From Flammeovirgaceae bacterium (lineage in GTDB: Bacteria > Bacteroidota > Bacteroidia > Cytophagales > Cyclobacteriaceae), in the NCBI GenBank assembly GCA_020635915.1, contig JACJYU010000002.1, positions 62,001-126,000 on the forward strand: DNA of 64,000 nucleotides, in the 5' to 3' direction. The translations under genes were made by a program, and so were the position numbers. The notes below the pieces were generated by a model. That model searched no databases, was not told the origin of the DNA, and was given only the letters and a program-made list of their open reading frames with translations. Position 1 is the first letter of the stretch; each line of letters begins with the position of its first letter. Positions 25,166 through 34,934 of this stretch are shown here, piece by piece.

Positions 25166-27580
25166 TCAATCTTCTTTTAAGGCATCCACAGGGTTTGTCA
25201 TGGTAGCGTTCAAGGTTTGCAGTACAATGGTGGCCACCGCAATCGTGCCCATGGCCAATGCCGACAACATATATATTGCAATACCAGGCGAAATGTGATA
25301 GGCAAAGTTTTGCAGCCACACGTCCGATACGTACCAGGCAATAGGCCAGGCCACCACGCTTGCCAATAGGACCAACTTTAGGAACTGGCCCGTAAAATGC
25401 CTGAGCAAAGTGGCCACGGATGCCCCCAGCACCTTCCTTATCCCAATCTCCCTTTTCTTTTGCTGCATGGAAAAAGTGGCCAGGCCGAAAAGCCCCAGGC
25501 AGGAAACAAAAATCGATAGCAAGGCAAAAGAGGAGAACACCCTTGCCCTTTTGACCTCATGGTTGTAGTACCGGTCCAGTTGGTCGTCCATAAATACATA
25601 CTCCAACGGCTTGCCCGAAATGAAACCCTTCCATTTGCGCTGAAGGATGCCCACGGCATTGTGTGGGGAAATACCGGAAAACCGAACGGACAGGTAATCG
25701 GCAAAATAAATATGCCGGTTGATGTAAATAAGGAGCGGCTCCACCTTGTGGTGCAATGACTTAAAATTAAAATCCTTTGCCACCCCAATGACATGCCCTT
25801 TTTTCTCCTCCTTTTTGTCCGTGTACCGGATAAATGTTATTTCTTTGCCCACGGGGTCGGTCCAGCCAAGGCTGGCGGCAGCCGATTGGTTGATGATATA
25901 GGCACCCTCTTCGTCTGCCTTGTTCAGTTTGGAGAAATCACGCCCCGCCAATAGTTGAATGTGGTAAGTGTCCAGGAAATCTTCGTCCACCCCGAGCGTA
26001 CTGATGGCCATCTCGTTTTCCTGCCCTTCCGGCTTTATGGAAAACCCATAAAAATTGTCATCGCCAGGGACTGCCGATGACAGGGCAACGGCCTTTATGG
26101 CCGAAGATTCCAGCAGCGAATTTTTCAGCACATTGTATTTTTGTTGCGCTTCCGTTCCGTTGAGCTTGATGGCCACCACGTGGTCCTTGTCAAACCCCAG
26201 GTCTTTGGTCAACAGGAAGTTGTTTTGGCCCAGCACGATCCAGGTGAAAATGATGAGCACACCGGAAATGGCAAATTGAAACACTACCATTCCCTTTCGC
26301 AACGACAACCCCCCGCCAGGCTGTCCGGCCATTCCTTTCAACGTATTCACCGGCCTGTACCTGGAAAGGAAAAAGGCCGGGTACATACCGGATAAAATCC
26401 CTATTATCAACACCCCGCCAGCCACCAGTGGCCCCCAAAACCCATCGAGCAGGAAATCCAGCGACAACTGCCCTCCGATAATCCTGTTCATCCCCCCAAT
26501 CAACAGCCACTCGGCCAGGGCAAAGCCAACCACAAAAGACACCAGCGTGATGGCCAAAGCCTCGCCAATGAACTGAACCACCAACTGCCTCCTGGCCGCG
26601 CCCATTACCTTCCTCAGCCCAACTTCCTTTGCGCGCGTGGCCGCCTGGGCGGTCGACAGGTTCATGAAATTAATGGAGGCAATAACCAGGATGAAAGCGG
26701 CTATGGTCGAAAACAAATAAACAATATTGATGCTTGAATTGGCCTCCCACTCCTGCCCCAGGTGCGAATGCAGGTGGATGTCGGTGACCTTTTGCAAAAA
26801 ATAGGTGCGCTCCCCATCCTTTATGCGGGCGGGGTGGCTTTTGACCGCTTCCACATTTACCTGCCGTTGAAGGGCCGCTTCATTTGTTCCTGGCCGGGCC
26901 AACAAATAGGTGTGCATTTGCGGGTAGTACCACGAATCGTACCAGGGCATGACCTGCTCCATGGACCGGAAAGAGGCCAAAAAGTCTGCCCTAAAGTGCG
27001 TCTGGATGGGGAAATCCTGAATAACACCAGTAATATGAAAGGTAAACGGGCCCTGCTCCGTTTCAAAATAGATGTCCCTTCCCACCACGTCCGTTTTTCC
27101 AAAATACTCCAACGCCTTGCCCTGGGTCAATACCACGGCCATCGGTCCTTTCAGGGCAGTGGCCCTATCGCCATGAATGAATTGCAGGTCAAAAAGGTCA
27201 AAGAATATGGAATCGGCAAAACAGAATTTTGACTCCCGGGCCTTTTCCTGCTGGTCTATGGACACCAGCCCGGGCAGTGGGAAAACCCGGGTGATGCCTT
27301 CCACACCGCTAAGCTTCCCCATGAGCGCCTCTGTCAACGGTGGTTCCACCGCTGCGATGTGGGACCGTTTGCCATCGTCCAGCCAGTCGAGGGTTATCCG
27401 GTACAAACGGTCGTGCTTACTGTTGAATTTATCGTAACTCAATTCATTTTTTACATAAGAAACGATGACCAGCACACTGGCCAACCCTATGGCAAGGCCT
27501 GCCACATTGATAAACGTAAAGAGCCCCCTCCGCTTTAGGTTCCTAAGGATAAGTTTGAGGTAGTTGGCAATCATATCCAT
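25166..27580 (-). CDS. ABC transporter permease (FtsX/MacB type), fourth gene of the six-permease operon
   Basis: About 804 residues from the ATG at 27580 (MDMIANYLKLILRNLKRRG; a second ATG is at 27574). The frame is open for another ~114 codons upstream, but that part lies over the preceding gene and shows no family features. The periplasmic domain ends IHLHSHLGQEW. FtsX motifs are KEVGLRKVMGA and REIGIRKVLGA; the tail is NPVDALKED. The start lies 5 bp after the stop of the upstream gene, so re-initiation or coupling is likely. Confidence 0.9.
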   Translation of the reverse strand: MDMIANYLKLILRNLKRRGLFTFINVAGLAIGLASVLVIVSYVKNELSYDKFNSKHDRLYRITLDWLDDGKRSHIAAVEPPLTEALMGKLSGVEGITRVFPLPGLVSIDQQEKARESKFCFADSIFFDLFDLQFIHGDRATALKGPMAVVLTQGKALEYFGKTDVVGRDIYFETEQGPFTFHITGVIQDFPIQTHFRADFLASFRSMEQVMPWYDSWYYPQMHTYLLARPGTNEAALQRQVNVEAVKSHPARIKDGERTYFLQKVTDIHLHSHLGQEWEANSSINIVYLFSTIAAFILVIASINFMNLSTAQAATRAKEVGLRKVMGAARRQLVVQFIGEALAITLVSFVVGFALAEWLLIGGMNRIIGGQLSLDFLLDGFWGPLVAGGVLIIGILSGMYPAFFLSRYRPVNTLKGMAGQPGGGLSLRKGMVVFQFAISGVLIIFTWIVLGQNNFLLTKDLGFDKDHVVAIKLNGTEAQQKYNVLKNSLLESSAIKAVALSSAVPGDDNFYGFSIKPEGQENEMAISTLGVDEDFLDTYHIQLLAGRDFSKLNKADEEGAYIINQSAAASLGWTDPVGKEITFIRYTDKKEEKKGHVIGVAKDFNFKSLHHKVEPLLIYINRHIYFADYLSVRFSGISPHNAVGILQRKWKGFISGKPLEYVFMDDQLDRYYNHEVKRARVFSSFALLSIFVSCLGLFGLATFSMQQKKREIGIRKVLGASVATLLRHFTGQFLKLVLLASVVAWPIAWYVSDVWLQNFAYHISPGIAIYMLSALAMGTIAVATIVLQTLNATMTNPVDALKED

Positions 27581-27585
27581 TGTCT

Positions 27586-29979
27586 TTATTCGTCCCTCAA
27601 TGAATCTACTGGATTGGCCAGGGCTGCCTTCCTGGCCTGATAGCCAATCGTAAGAAATGCAATGGCCACATTGATGAGCCCGCCCAGGATAAAATAAGCA
27701 GGTGATAGGTGAATGCGGTAGGCAAAACCACTTAACCATTGCCCCATCGCATACCCGCTCAGCGGCACGGAAATGATAAAGGCTATAAGCAGCAGTTGCA
27801 TAAAATCTTTGGAAAACAACAATACGATGCCAGGGACAGAGGCGCCCAAAACCTTCCTTACCCCTACCTCCTTGGTTTTTTGCACTACCAAAAAAGAAAT
27901 CAAACCGAAGAGGCCCAGGCAACCGATGCCAATGGATATTCCCGCAAAAATTTTAAATATGGAATAAAGCTGTTCCTCGCGGCTGTAATTTTTTTCCAGC
28001 GCCTCATCCAGGAATTGGTAGTCGAACAGGTAACCGGGAAAGGCCTGCTCCCAGGCCGATTTAATGTGCCCAATGGTTTCAGGAATGTTGCCATTTGAAA
28101 TTTTCACGCCTCCTTCAAAGTAAAGTTTTGGGTATTGGAACATTACCAGGGGCTTGATGGCCTCACGGAGGGACTTCACATGAAAGTCACGGACCACCCC
28201 CACCACATTTCCTTTAAAATTGTTCATGCCAAATGTAACCTCTTTCCCCAGCGCTTCTTCCGGGGCATAGCCCAGTTCGCGCACGGCCGTTTCGTTTAAC
28301 AGAAACTCCATTCCTTCTTTTTCCTGGAACTCCTTTAAAAACCACCTGCCCGCGGCCAGGTGCAGGTCAAAGGTTTTCATATAATCATAATCCACCGCTT
28401 TGACGGCCACGTCAAAATCGCCTTCGGCCCCGGTCACCTTAATTTCCGAATTGATATCGTTCTCGGAGGTAGGCACCCCCACGCCAAAGGAAACACTTTG
28501 CACATGGCTGTTGGCAAGCAATTGGGCCTTGAGGGTATGGAGCACCACCGGGTCGTTGTCGTTTAATGAAAAAGTGACAATGTGCTGGCTATCGAAGCCC
28601 AAGGGCTTGTTCCTGAAAAAGTCCATTTGGCTGGCCACCACAATGGTCCCGATGATCAGGACCTGGCTGATCACAAATTGAAAAGTCACCAGCCCCCTTC
28701 GCAGGAACAACGAAGCGTTGCCATGGTCGCTTATCCTCGCCTTCATGGCCGCTACCGGTTTATAACCAGACAAAATCCAGGCCGGGTAAAGGCCCGACAG
28801 TATGGAAACCAGAACTATTCCACCGATAAAAACCACAATGGAGGCAGGGTTGCCCAACGTGAGCAGCGACATTCCCGTATCCAAAAATGAATTGAGGGAT
28901 GGGAGGGCACGCTCCGCCACGCCCAGTGCGACCAGCGATGACAGTAATGTGAGCACTAACGCCTCGCCCATATATTGGCCCACCAACTGCAACCGCGAGG
29001 CCCCCATCACCTTTCTTACCCCCACTTCTTTGGCCTTCCTTATGGCCACGGCCGTGCTGAGGTTAACAAAATTGATGCATGCCAATATCAATATAAATGC
29101 GCCCACCAGGCCCAGGACCATGAGATAGGTCATGTCGATGGTATAGCTGGGGTTGGACTGGGCATAAGCCTTGTCAAAATGGATTTCGTTAAGGGGCTGC
29201 AGCTTGTATGTGGTTTTCTTTGCGTTTTCCACAGACAGGTATTTGCCCGGAAGCGCTGCCATTTGTTGCTCAAACATTTCCCTGGTAAGGCCCACTGGCA
29301 GCAGCACGTAGTCGGTGAAACCGAGCGTCACGTTCCACGAATTATAATCAAACCCACCTACGAATTCTTTGCTAAAAGAACCCATTGACACCACCATGGA
29401 GAATGGCAAATGGGAATTTTTGGGCGGGTCTTTGATGATGCCCACTATCTCCACGTCCAGGTCTTCCGAAAGGTTGACGGTTTTCCCTATCACAGGCCCA
29501 TCGCCAAACCTTTTCCTGGCCATGGACTCCGTGACCACTGCTACGTTTGGGTTTTTAAACGACTGGCGGGGATTGCCTTCTAGGGCGGGGAAATCAAATA
29601 CCTTAAAAAAAGACGAGTCGGCAAAAATGACATTGGGCTCCAACCAAACCTTGCTGCCTAGTTTCAGTTGATATTCCCCAGGCGGAAAAATTTGGGCAAC
29701 GGCTTCCAATTCGGGGTAGTCGATGGCCAGGGCATCGCGCAGCGGGAAGGGCGTGGAGGGCGTGTGCTTTACCTGCGAGGTACCATGCTCCTCCCTTACC
29801 ACCCTGAAAATCCGGTCTTTCCGGGAGTGGAATCCGTCAAAGTCCAACTCGTAATCGATGAGCAAAAAGATGAGCAAGCAAACGCTGATGCCCAAACTAA
29901 GCCCGAGCAAATTAATGAAAGTGGAAATTTTGTTCCTGAACAAATTCCTGAGGGTTACCTTAATGTAGTTCCTTATCAT
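27586..29979 (-). CDS. ABC transporter permease (FtsX/MacB type), third gene of the six-permease operon
   Basis: 797 residues beginning MIRNYIKVTLRNLFRNKIS. TM1 is LLGLSLGISVCLLIFLLI, and the periplasmic part ends IHFDKAYAQSNPS. FtsX motifs are KEVGVRKVMGA and KEVGVRKVLGA; the tail is NPVDSLRDE. SRLQLVGQYMGEA and QFVISQVLIIGT place it with its neighbours at 22760 and 29994. The gap to the preceding gene is 14 bp. Confidence 0.9.
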   Translation of the reverse strand: MIRNYIKVTLRNLFRNKISTFINLLGLSLGISVCLLIFLLIDYELDFDGFHSRKDRIFRVVREEHGTSQVKHTPSTPFPLRDALAIDYPELEAVAQIFPPGEYQLKLGSKVWLEPNVIFADSSFFKVFDFPALEGNPRQSFKNPNVAVVTESMARKRFGDGPVIGKTVNLSEDLDVEIVGIIKDPPKNSHLPFSMVVSMGSFSKEFVGGFDYNSWNVTLGFTDYVLLPVGLTREMFEQQMAALPGKYLSVENAKKTTYKLQPLNEIHFDKAYAQSNPSYTIDMTYLMVLGLVGAFILILACINFVNLSTAVAIRKAKEVGVRKVMGASRLQLVGQYMGEALVLTLLSSLVALGVAERALPSLNSFLDTGMSLLTLGNPASIVVFIGGIVLVSILSGLYPAWILSGYKPVAAMKARISDHGNASLFLRRGLVTFQFVISQVLIIGTIVVASQMDFFRNKPLGFDSQHIVTFSLNDNDPVVLHTLKAQLLANSHVQSVSFGVGVPTSENDINSEIKVTGAEGDFDVAVKAVDYDYMKTFDLHLAAGRWFLKEFQEKEGMEFLLNETAVRELGYAPEEALGKEVTFGMNNFKGNVVGVVRDFHVKSLREAIKPLVMFQYPKLYFEGGVKISNGNIPETIGHIKSAWEQAFPGYLFDYQFLDEALEKNYSREEQLYSIFKIFAGISIGIGCLGLFGLISFLVVQKTKEVGVRKVLGASVPGIVLLFSKDFMQLLLIAFIISVPLSGYAMGQWLSGFAYRIHLSPAYFILGGLINVAIAFLTIGYQARKAALANPVDSLRDE

Positions 29980-29993
29980 CTTTTTATAGGTGG

Positions 29994-32393
29994 TTATTCA
30001 TCTTTTAACGCGTCTATGGGGTTGGCGATGGCGGCCTTTAACGATTTAAACCCAACGGTGCCCAACACTACAGTGGCCATCAATAGCGCCCCCAGGCAAA
30101 AGGTGCCTATGCCCACGGAAACCCTGTAGGCAAAATTATCCAGCCATTGCCCCATAAAATAATACGAAAGCGGTGCCGATATGACAAAGGAAACCGTGAT
30201 GAGCATCATAAACTCCCTGGAAAACAGGATCATTATGTTCGCTACACTAGCCCCCAAAACTTTCCTCACCCCTACTTCCTTGGTTTTTTTCACCACCATA
30301 AACGACACCAGCCCAAACAGCCCAATGCAACCTATCAATATGGCCATGCCGGAAAACAACGCCAGCAAATTCGATGTCCGCCTCTCCTGGTCGTAAAATT
30401 TACGAATGGTGTCGTCCAAAAAAGTATATTCGAACACATAGTGTGGAAAGGACCGTTGCCATTCCTTCCCCACGCCTTTCATTGCCCCCTGTACATCCGA
30501 AGTGTTTAACTTCACGCCACAGGTATAAAAACCTTTTCTATCCGGAATAATAATGAGCGGCCTGATTTCCTCTTTCAGTGAACTGGAATTAAAGTTTTTT
30601 ACCACCCCTGAAACCATGGCCTTTCGTCCCCAAACATCCACAGGTATGCCAATGGCCTCGGCATTGGAGGAAAGCCCTAATGAATGGACGAACTCTTCAT
30701 TTACCAAAAACCGGTCCACGGAATCGGAACGGATGAAATCCTGGCCTTCCAGTAAATCAAGCTGGTATGTTTTTACAAAATCCTTGTCCGCAAATTTTAC
30801 GGTCACATCGTTTTTTACATGCGTTCCGTTGACATCTGCCTCATATTCGCCCCCCCAGGTCGATTCCCCTATGGACCCGTTGTTGCTCATCGAAACGGAG
30901 GCTATGCCAGGCACCAGCGATAGGCGGTCCTTCAAGGCCTGCAGGTCCACATTTCTATTGTCAGGCAGCTCAAATTCAATAATGGCCGAGCTGTTCAGCC
31001 CCAAGGGCCGGCTCATAAAATAGTCCATTTGATGGAGCACCACTATGGTGCAAATGATCAAGGTCTGTGAGATCATAAGCTGGACCACGATCAGGCTTCT
31101 TCTTAACGTAATCCCTTTTGCTTCGCCTCCTGCCATTTTGTTCTTGAGTGCCTTTACGGGGTTGAAAGAAGAAAGGGCCATGGCCGGGTACAAGCCGGCC
31201 AGCAAGGTAATGAGGAAGGGAAAGGCCAAAAGGCCAACAAAGGTAAATGGGTCGGAAAGGGGCGCAAAGTCCAACTGGTAGCCAAGGGCAGGCGCAAGCT
31301 GTATCAGGGAGAGTTCCGCCAGCCCCGATGACAAAAGCACGGCCACCACCGCGATGATGAATGTCTCCCCCAGAAACTGGCCGAGCAAATGAAGCTTGGA
31401 GCTACCTAATGTTTTTCTAATACCCGCTTCCTTTGCCCTGTTAAAAATCAATACCGTATTAAGGTTTACAAAATTGATGCAAGCGGTCACAAACAAAAGC
31501 AAGCCTACCAAAACCAACGACCAGATGGTGGCCTTTGAAATTACTTTATCGCTGTAGTTGGTAAACCGTTGGTCAAAATGTATGGTGGACAAGGGCTGAA
31601 GGAAATATGTCCTTGCCTCCCCTTCGGCCTGGATGTCCCCTATAAAATATTTGAGGTGCCACCCCTTCATCTTTGCCTCCAGGCCGTGGGCATTTGCCCC
31701 TGCCTTTAAAAGTATATAGCAATTGACTGAAGAAGAAGATGAGTCCCAATCATCCCAGCCGTGCTTGTCGGCCCCCAGGCGATAGGAAATAATTGCCCTG
31801 AAAGGCAGGTCCGTGTTTTTGGGAGGGTTTTCCATCACACCGGTCACCGTCAGGTCGTACATACCGTTGTAGTTAATCAGCTTACCCACTGCGGGGACAT
31901 CCCCAAAATACTTTCTTGCAAGCTCCCGGCTTAGCACGATCGACTTTTCGGTGTAAAGGGCCTCTGGTGAGCCTTCAATAAACCGGTAAGAGAATATTTT
32001 AAAGTACTCGGGGTCTGCAAAAGCCACCAACTTTTCCTTAAACCTTTCCATGGTGCCGTCCGGTTGGGCAATGCCCAGCACCGGGTCGCCCTGGTTGGTA
32101 TCGGTAAGGGCGGCATATTCGATGTCGGGAAAGTCGTTCCTCATGGCATCGACCAGCGGGTAGGTGATACCTGACGTATAGTCCTGCTCCCCGTACTTTA
32201 ACCTTTCCGTAACCACCCTGTATATCCGGTCCCTGTTTTCATGGTAATTATCAAAGCTCAATTCATACCTCACCACCAAAGCGAGCAGGATGGCCGAGGT
32301 AGTGCCCAGTGACAAGCCAACCAAATTGATAAGCGTATGGCTTTTGTTTTTAAGGATGGACCTAATGGAAGCTTTAAAAGTATTTTGCCACAT
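29994..32393 (-). CDS. ABC transporter permease (FtsX/MacB type), second gene of the six-permease operon
   Basis: 799 residues beginning MWQNTFKASIRSILKNKSH. The periplasmic domain ends IHFDQRFTNYSD. The first FtsX motif departs from the norm, KEAGIRKTLGS; the second is KEVGVRKVLGA; the tail is NPIDALKDE. The start codon lies 2 bp after the stop of the upstream permease, so the two are almost certainly co-translated. Confidence 0.9.
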   Translation of the reverse strand: MWQNTFKASIRSILKNKSHTLINLVGLSLGTTSAILLALVVRYELSFDNYHENRDRIYRVVTERLKYGEQDYTSGITYPLVDAMRNDFPDIEYAALTDTNQGDPVLGIAQPDGTMERFKEKLVAFADPEYFKIFSYRFIEGSPEALYTEKSIVLSRELARKYFGDVPAVGKLINYNGMYDLTVTGVMENPPKNTDLPFRAIISYRLGADKHGWDDWDSSSSSVNCYILLKAGANAHGLEAKMKGWHLKYFIGDIQAEGEARTYFLQPLSTIHFDQRFTNYSDKVISKATIWSLVLVGLLLFVTACINFVNLNTVLIFNRAKEAGIRKTLGSSKLHLLGQFLGETFIIAVVAVLLSSGLAELSLIQLAPALGYQLDFAPLSDPFTFVGLLAFPFLITLLAGLYPAMALSSFNPVKALKNKMAGGEAKGITLRRSLIVVQLMISQTLIICTIVVLHQMDYFMSRPLGLNSSAIIEFELPDNRNVDLQALKDRLSLVPGIASVSMSNNGSIGESTWGGEYEADVNGTHVKNDVTVKFADKDFVKTYQLDLLEGQDFIRSDSVDRFLVNEEFVHSLGLSSNAEAIGIPVDVWGRKAMVSGVVKNFNSSSLKEEIRPLIIIPDRKGFYTCGVKLNTSDVQGAMKGVGKEWQRSFPHYVFEYTFLDDTIRKFYDQERRTSNLLALFSGMAILIGCIGLFGLVSFMVVKKTKEVGVRKVLGASVANIMILFSREFMMLITVSFVISAPLSYYFMGQWLDNFAYRVSVGIGTFCLGALLMATVVLGTVGFKSLKAAIANPIDALKDE

Positions 32394-32395
32394 TT

Positions 32396-34762
32396 CTATT
32401 CGTTTTTAAGGGCATCGACAGGATTGGTCCATGCGGATTTTATGGACTGGAAGCCAACGGTAAGCAAGGCCACCGTGATGGCGATGAAACCAGACAAGGC
32501 AAACAAGGTGGCATCCATGGGAACGCGATAGGCATAGCCTTTGAGCCAGGTGTCCATCATATAGTATGCAACCGGAAATGCAAGTATTGACGCGAATACG
32601 ACAAGGCGAAGAAAATCCTTCGACATCAACACCACTATTTGGCCCATGGTGGCACCTAACACCTTCCTGATGCTAAGTTCCTTGTTCCGTTGTTCGCCCA
32701 TATAGGCGGCCAGTCCCAAGAGGCCGAGGCAGGCAATAAACAATGCCAGCCCTGTAAACACGGAAAACAACGTGCCTATTTTTACCTCCTCGATAAATAG
32801 GTTATTGTATTCATCGTCAAAAAATGAATAATCGAAAGCAACATCCGCATGTTTTGACCAAACCGATTTGACCTCGGCAATGGACTTGCCAAAGTCGCCA
32901 GGATTTAACCTCACATAAATATTGGGCTCGTTTTTGCCCAACGTAAACACCAGGGGCGTGACTTCGCTTTTCAACGATTGAAAATTGAAGTTTTCCACAA
33001 TCCCAATGACTGTGGAGGCCGAATCGTTGATGTAAACCTTTTTTCCAAGTGCCCCTCCTTTAAAAAGGAATTCCGCAGCCTCTTTATTGAGGATGATCCC
33101 TGACGAGTCGGAAACAAAATCCCTCGAAAAATTACGGCCCTCCAGGATTTCAAACTTAAGAGTGGGTATAAAATCATGATCAACACTCATATTACTGAGC
33201 AATTTTCCCGTTTCACGGTCCTCTTCGGTCACTGCCACGGTCCCGTCAAACCCGGAGAAAAGGCGTATCCTGGAACCGCCCACCGATTGGACGGCCGGCA
33301 GTTGGCCCAAATCATCGTAAAAGGATTGGTGGCTATCAAGCCGCCACCCATTCTTAACGACCAAAACATTCTCCTTGTCGAACCCTAGTTTTTTGGACCT
33401 CATGAATTCAAGCTGCCTTTTCACAATCAGCGTGGAGGTGATCAAAATTATGGAAATGGCAAATTGAAGGGCCACCAGTCCATTCCTTAGCCTGCTATTC
33501 CTATAGCCTGAACGGGTTTTTCCTTTCAACACCTCGGATGGCCTTTGCCCAGCCATGAACAAGGATGGATAACTGCCTGCCAAGATGCCCAAAAGGACTA
33601 CAAGCAGTAATAAAAGCCCGATCCCAACAGGGCTCAATAAAAAAGCAAAAGAAAGTTCCTTCCCGGTAAGCATTGCAAAGGGAACCCTTGCCAATTCGGT
33701 TAACCCCAAGGCCACCAATGTGGATACGGCCACAAGAATAATGGCTTCCAGGGTAAATTGCCTGATCAATTGGTGGGTCCCCGATCCAAGTACCTTTCTG
33801 ACCCCTACCTCTTTTGCCCGGTTTGCCGACCTGGCGGTGGTGAGGTTGACAAAATTGACAGCGGCCAGCACAATAACCACCAAAGCAATAATGCCAAACA
33901 GGTAAATGGTTTTTATATCGCCATTTGGCTCATAGTCCCCCTGCACATTTGAATGCAAGTGTATATCGGTAAGCGCCTGCGCCTTAAAATTCAAAACAAT
34001 CCCCTGCTTGGGCAAATCCTTAAACCCAGGATTGTGGCTTTCTATCACCTCCGGCACTTTACCCAGTACCTCATCAATGGAAACCCCCTCCTTCAACAAC
34101 AAGTACGTGCCCACGTTCATGCCGCCCCAACTCAAATCCCTTCCTGTGCTGGTGGATTCCATGGAGGCCAACGCGGCATAATGAAAATGAGTGGCAGCCG
34201 GGGCCGGGGCTACTATTCCAGTAACCTGGTAGTCATCATTGTCCATTTGAATAGAGCGCCCTACAAGGGCTTGCCAGTCCGTGCTATGAAAATACTTTTC
34301 AGCCAATGCCGGTGTAAGCACCACCTTGTACCTATGGCCAAGGGCAGTGGAAGGATCCCCAGCGAGGAGGTCGAAGTCAAATACCTTGAAATAATCAGGG
34401 TCTACGAAATAGATGTTTTCTTCATAAAACGCAATGTCCCCGGCTTTTACCAGAAGGTTGTTGGGCTGTGACTGCCGAACGGCATACTCAATTCCAGGGG
34501 CCTCGCTTTTTAAGGCCGCGGCAAGGGGCGGGAATACCGCATTGCCATCAAAGACATTGGAACCTGTTTCCAGGTGGGATATCAGTCGATAGATACGCCC
34601 CGCCTTGGAATGGTACCGGTCATAGCCCAGTTCATTTATAATATATACAGCAATGAGCAGGGAAACGGCAAGGCCAATGGCAAGGCCACTAACATTTAGC
34701 AGGGTGTAGAATTTTTCCCGATAAAAATTCCGGAAAGCAACCTTGAATAAATTGGCAAGCAT
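32396..34762 (-). CDS. ABC transporter permease (FtsX/MacB type), first gene of the six-permease operon
   Basis: 788 residues beginning MLANLFKVAFRNFYREKFY. The periplasmic part ends IHLHSNVQGDYEPNGD. FtsX motifs are KEVGVRKVLGS and KELSIRKVLGA; the tail is NPVDALKNE. It is the promoter-proximal gene, divergent from the sigma54-type response regulator. A sigma54-like -24/-12 element lies 23-38 bp ahead of its ATG, and a perfect palindrome about 100 bp ahead. That makes it the best candidate target of the adjacent two-component system. Confidence 0.9.
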   Translation of the reverse strand: MLANLFKVAFRNFYREKFYTLLNVSGLAIGLAVSLLIAVYIINELGYDRYHSKAGRIYRLISHLETGSNVFDGNAVFPPLAAALKSEAPGIEYAVRQSQPNNLLVKAGDIAFYEENIYFVDPDYFKVFDFDLLAGDPSTALGHRYKVVLTPALAEKYFHSTDWQALVGRSIQMDNDDYQVTGIVAPAPAATHFHYAALASMESTSTGRDLSWGGMNVGTYLLLKEGVSIDEVLGKVPEVIESHNPGFKDLPKQGIVLNFKAQALTDIHLHSNVQGDYEPNGDIKTIYLFGIIALVVIVLAAVNFVNLTTARSANRAKEVGVRKVLGSGTHQLIRQFTLEAIILVAVSTLVALGLTELARVPFAMLTGKELSFAFLLSPVGIGLLLLLVVLLGILAGSYPSLFMAGQRPSEVLKGKTRSGYRNSRLRNGLVALQFAISIILITSTLIVKRQLEFMRSKKLGFDKENVLVVKNGWRLDSHQSFYDDLGQLPAVQSVGGSRIRLFSGFDGTVAVTEEDRETGKLLSNMSVDHDFIPTLKFEILEGRNFSRDFVSDSSGIILNKEAAEFLFKGGALGKKVYINDSASTVIGIVENFNFQSLKSEVTPLVFTLGKNEPNIYVRLNPGDFGKSIAEVKSVWSKHADVAFDYSFFDDEYNNLFIEEVKIGTLFSVFTGLALFIACLGLLGLAAYMGEQRNKELSIRKVLGATMGQIVVLMSKDFLRLVVFASILAFPVAYYMMDTWLKGYAYRVPMDATLFALSGFIAITVALLTVGFQSIKSAWTNPVDALKNE

Positions 34763-34784
34763 AATGATATGTTTCCCCGTATTT

Positions 34785-34800
34785 GGCCAATAACATGCCA
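34785..34800 (-). promoter_or_regulatory. Sigma54-like -24/-12 promoter of the six-permease operon
   Basis: Minus strand TGGCATGTTATTGGCC, compared with the consensus TGGCAYRnnnnTTGCW. The invariant GG and GC are exactly 10 bp apart, and the -24 half is a full match; the -12 half reads TGGCC. Transcription would start near 34774, giving a short leader before the ATG at 34762. It faces away from an NtrC-type activator gene. The element is near-palindromic, so the plus strand also reads GG-N10-GC. Confidence 0.6.
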
Positions 34801-34862
34801 GTATTATAAAGCACTGTTTACCAGCGCATTACAAAAACAACAGGTACGAAAAACGAAATTAT

Positions 34863-34880
34863 TGTATCATAAATGATACA
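34863..34880. promoter_or_regulatory. Perfect palindrome in the divergent region, candidate activator site
   Basis: TGTATCAT-AA-ATGATACA, 8-bp arms. Its centre is ~98 bp upstream of the predicted start of the sigma54-like promoter, a usual distance for an NtrC-type enhancer site. It lies ~55 bp before the response-regulator ATG, so it could also mediate self-control. Confidence 0.5.
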
Positions 34881-34934
34881 CCATTATGTATGTATATGTT
34901 ACAATTGCCTACCTTTCCGCCTCTTTAATTTAGT

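Noticed and set aside
25166..27922. Extended N-terminus (~114 residues) of the permease at 25166
   Set aside because: The extra part lies over the upstream permease gene, uses a non-ATG start and lacks family features; the ATG at 27580 matches the other permeases.
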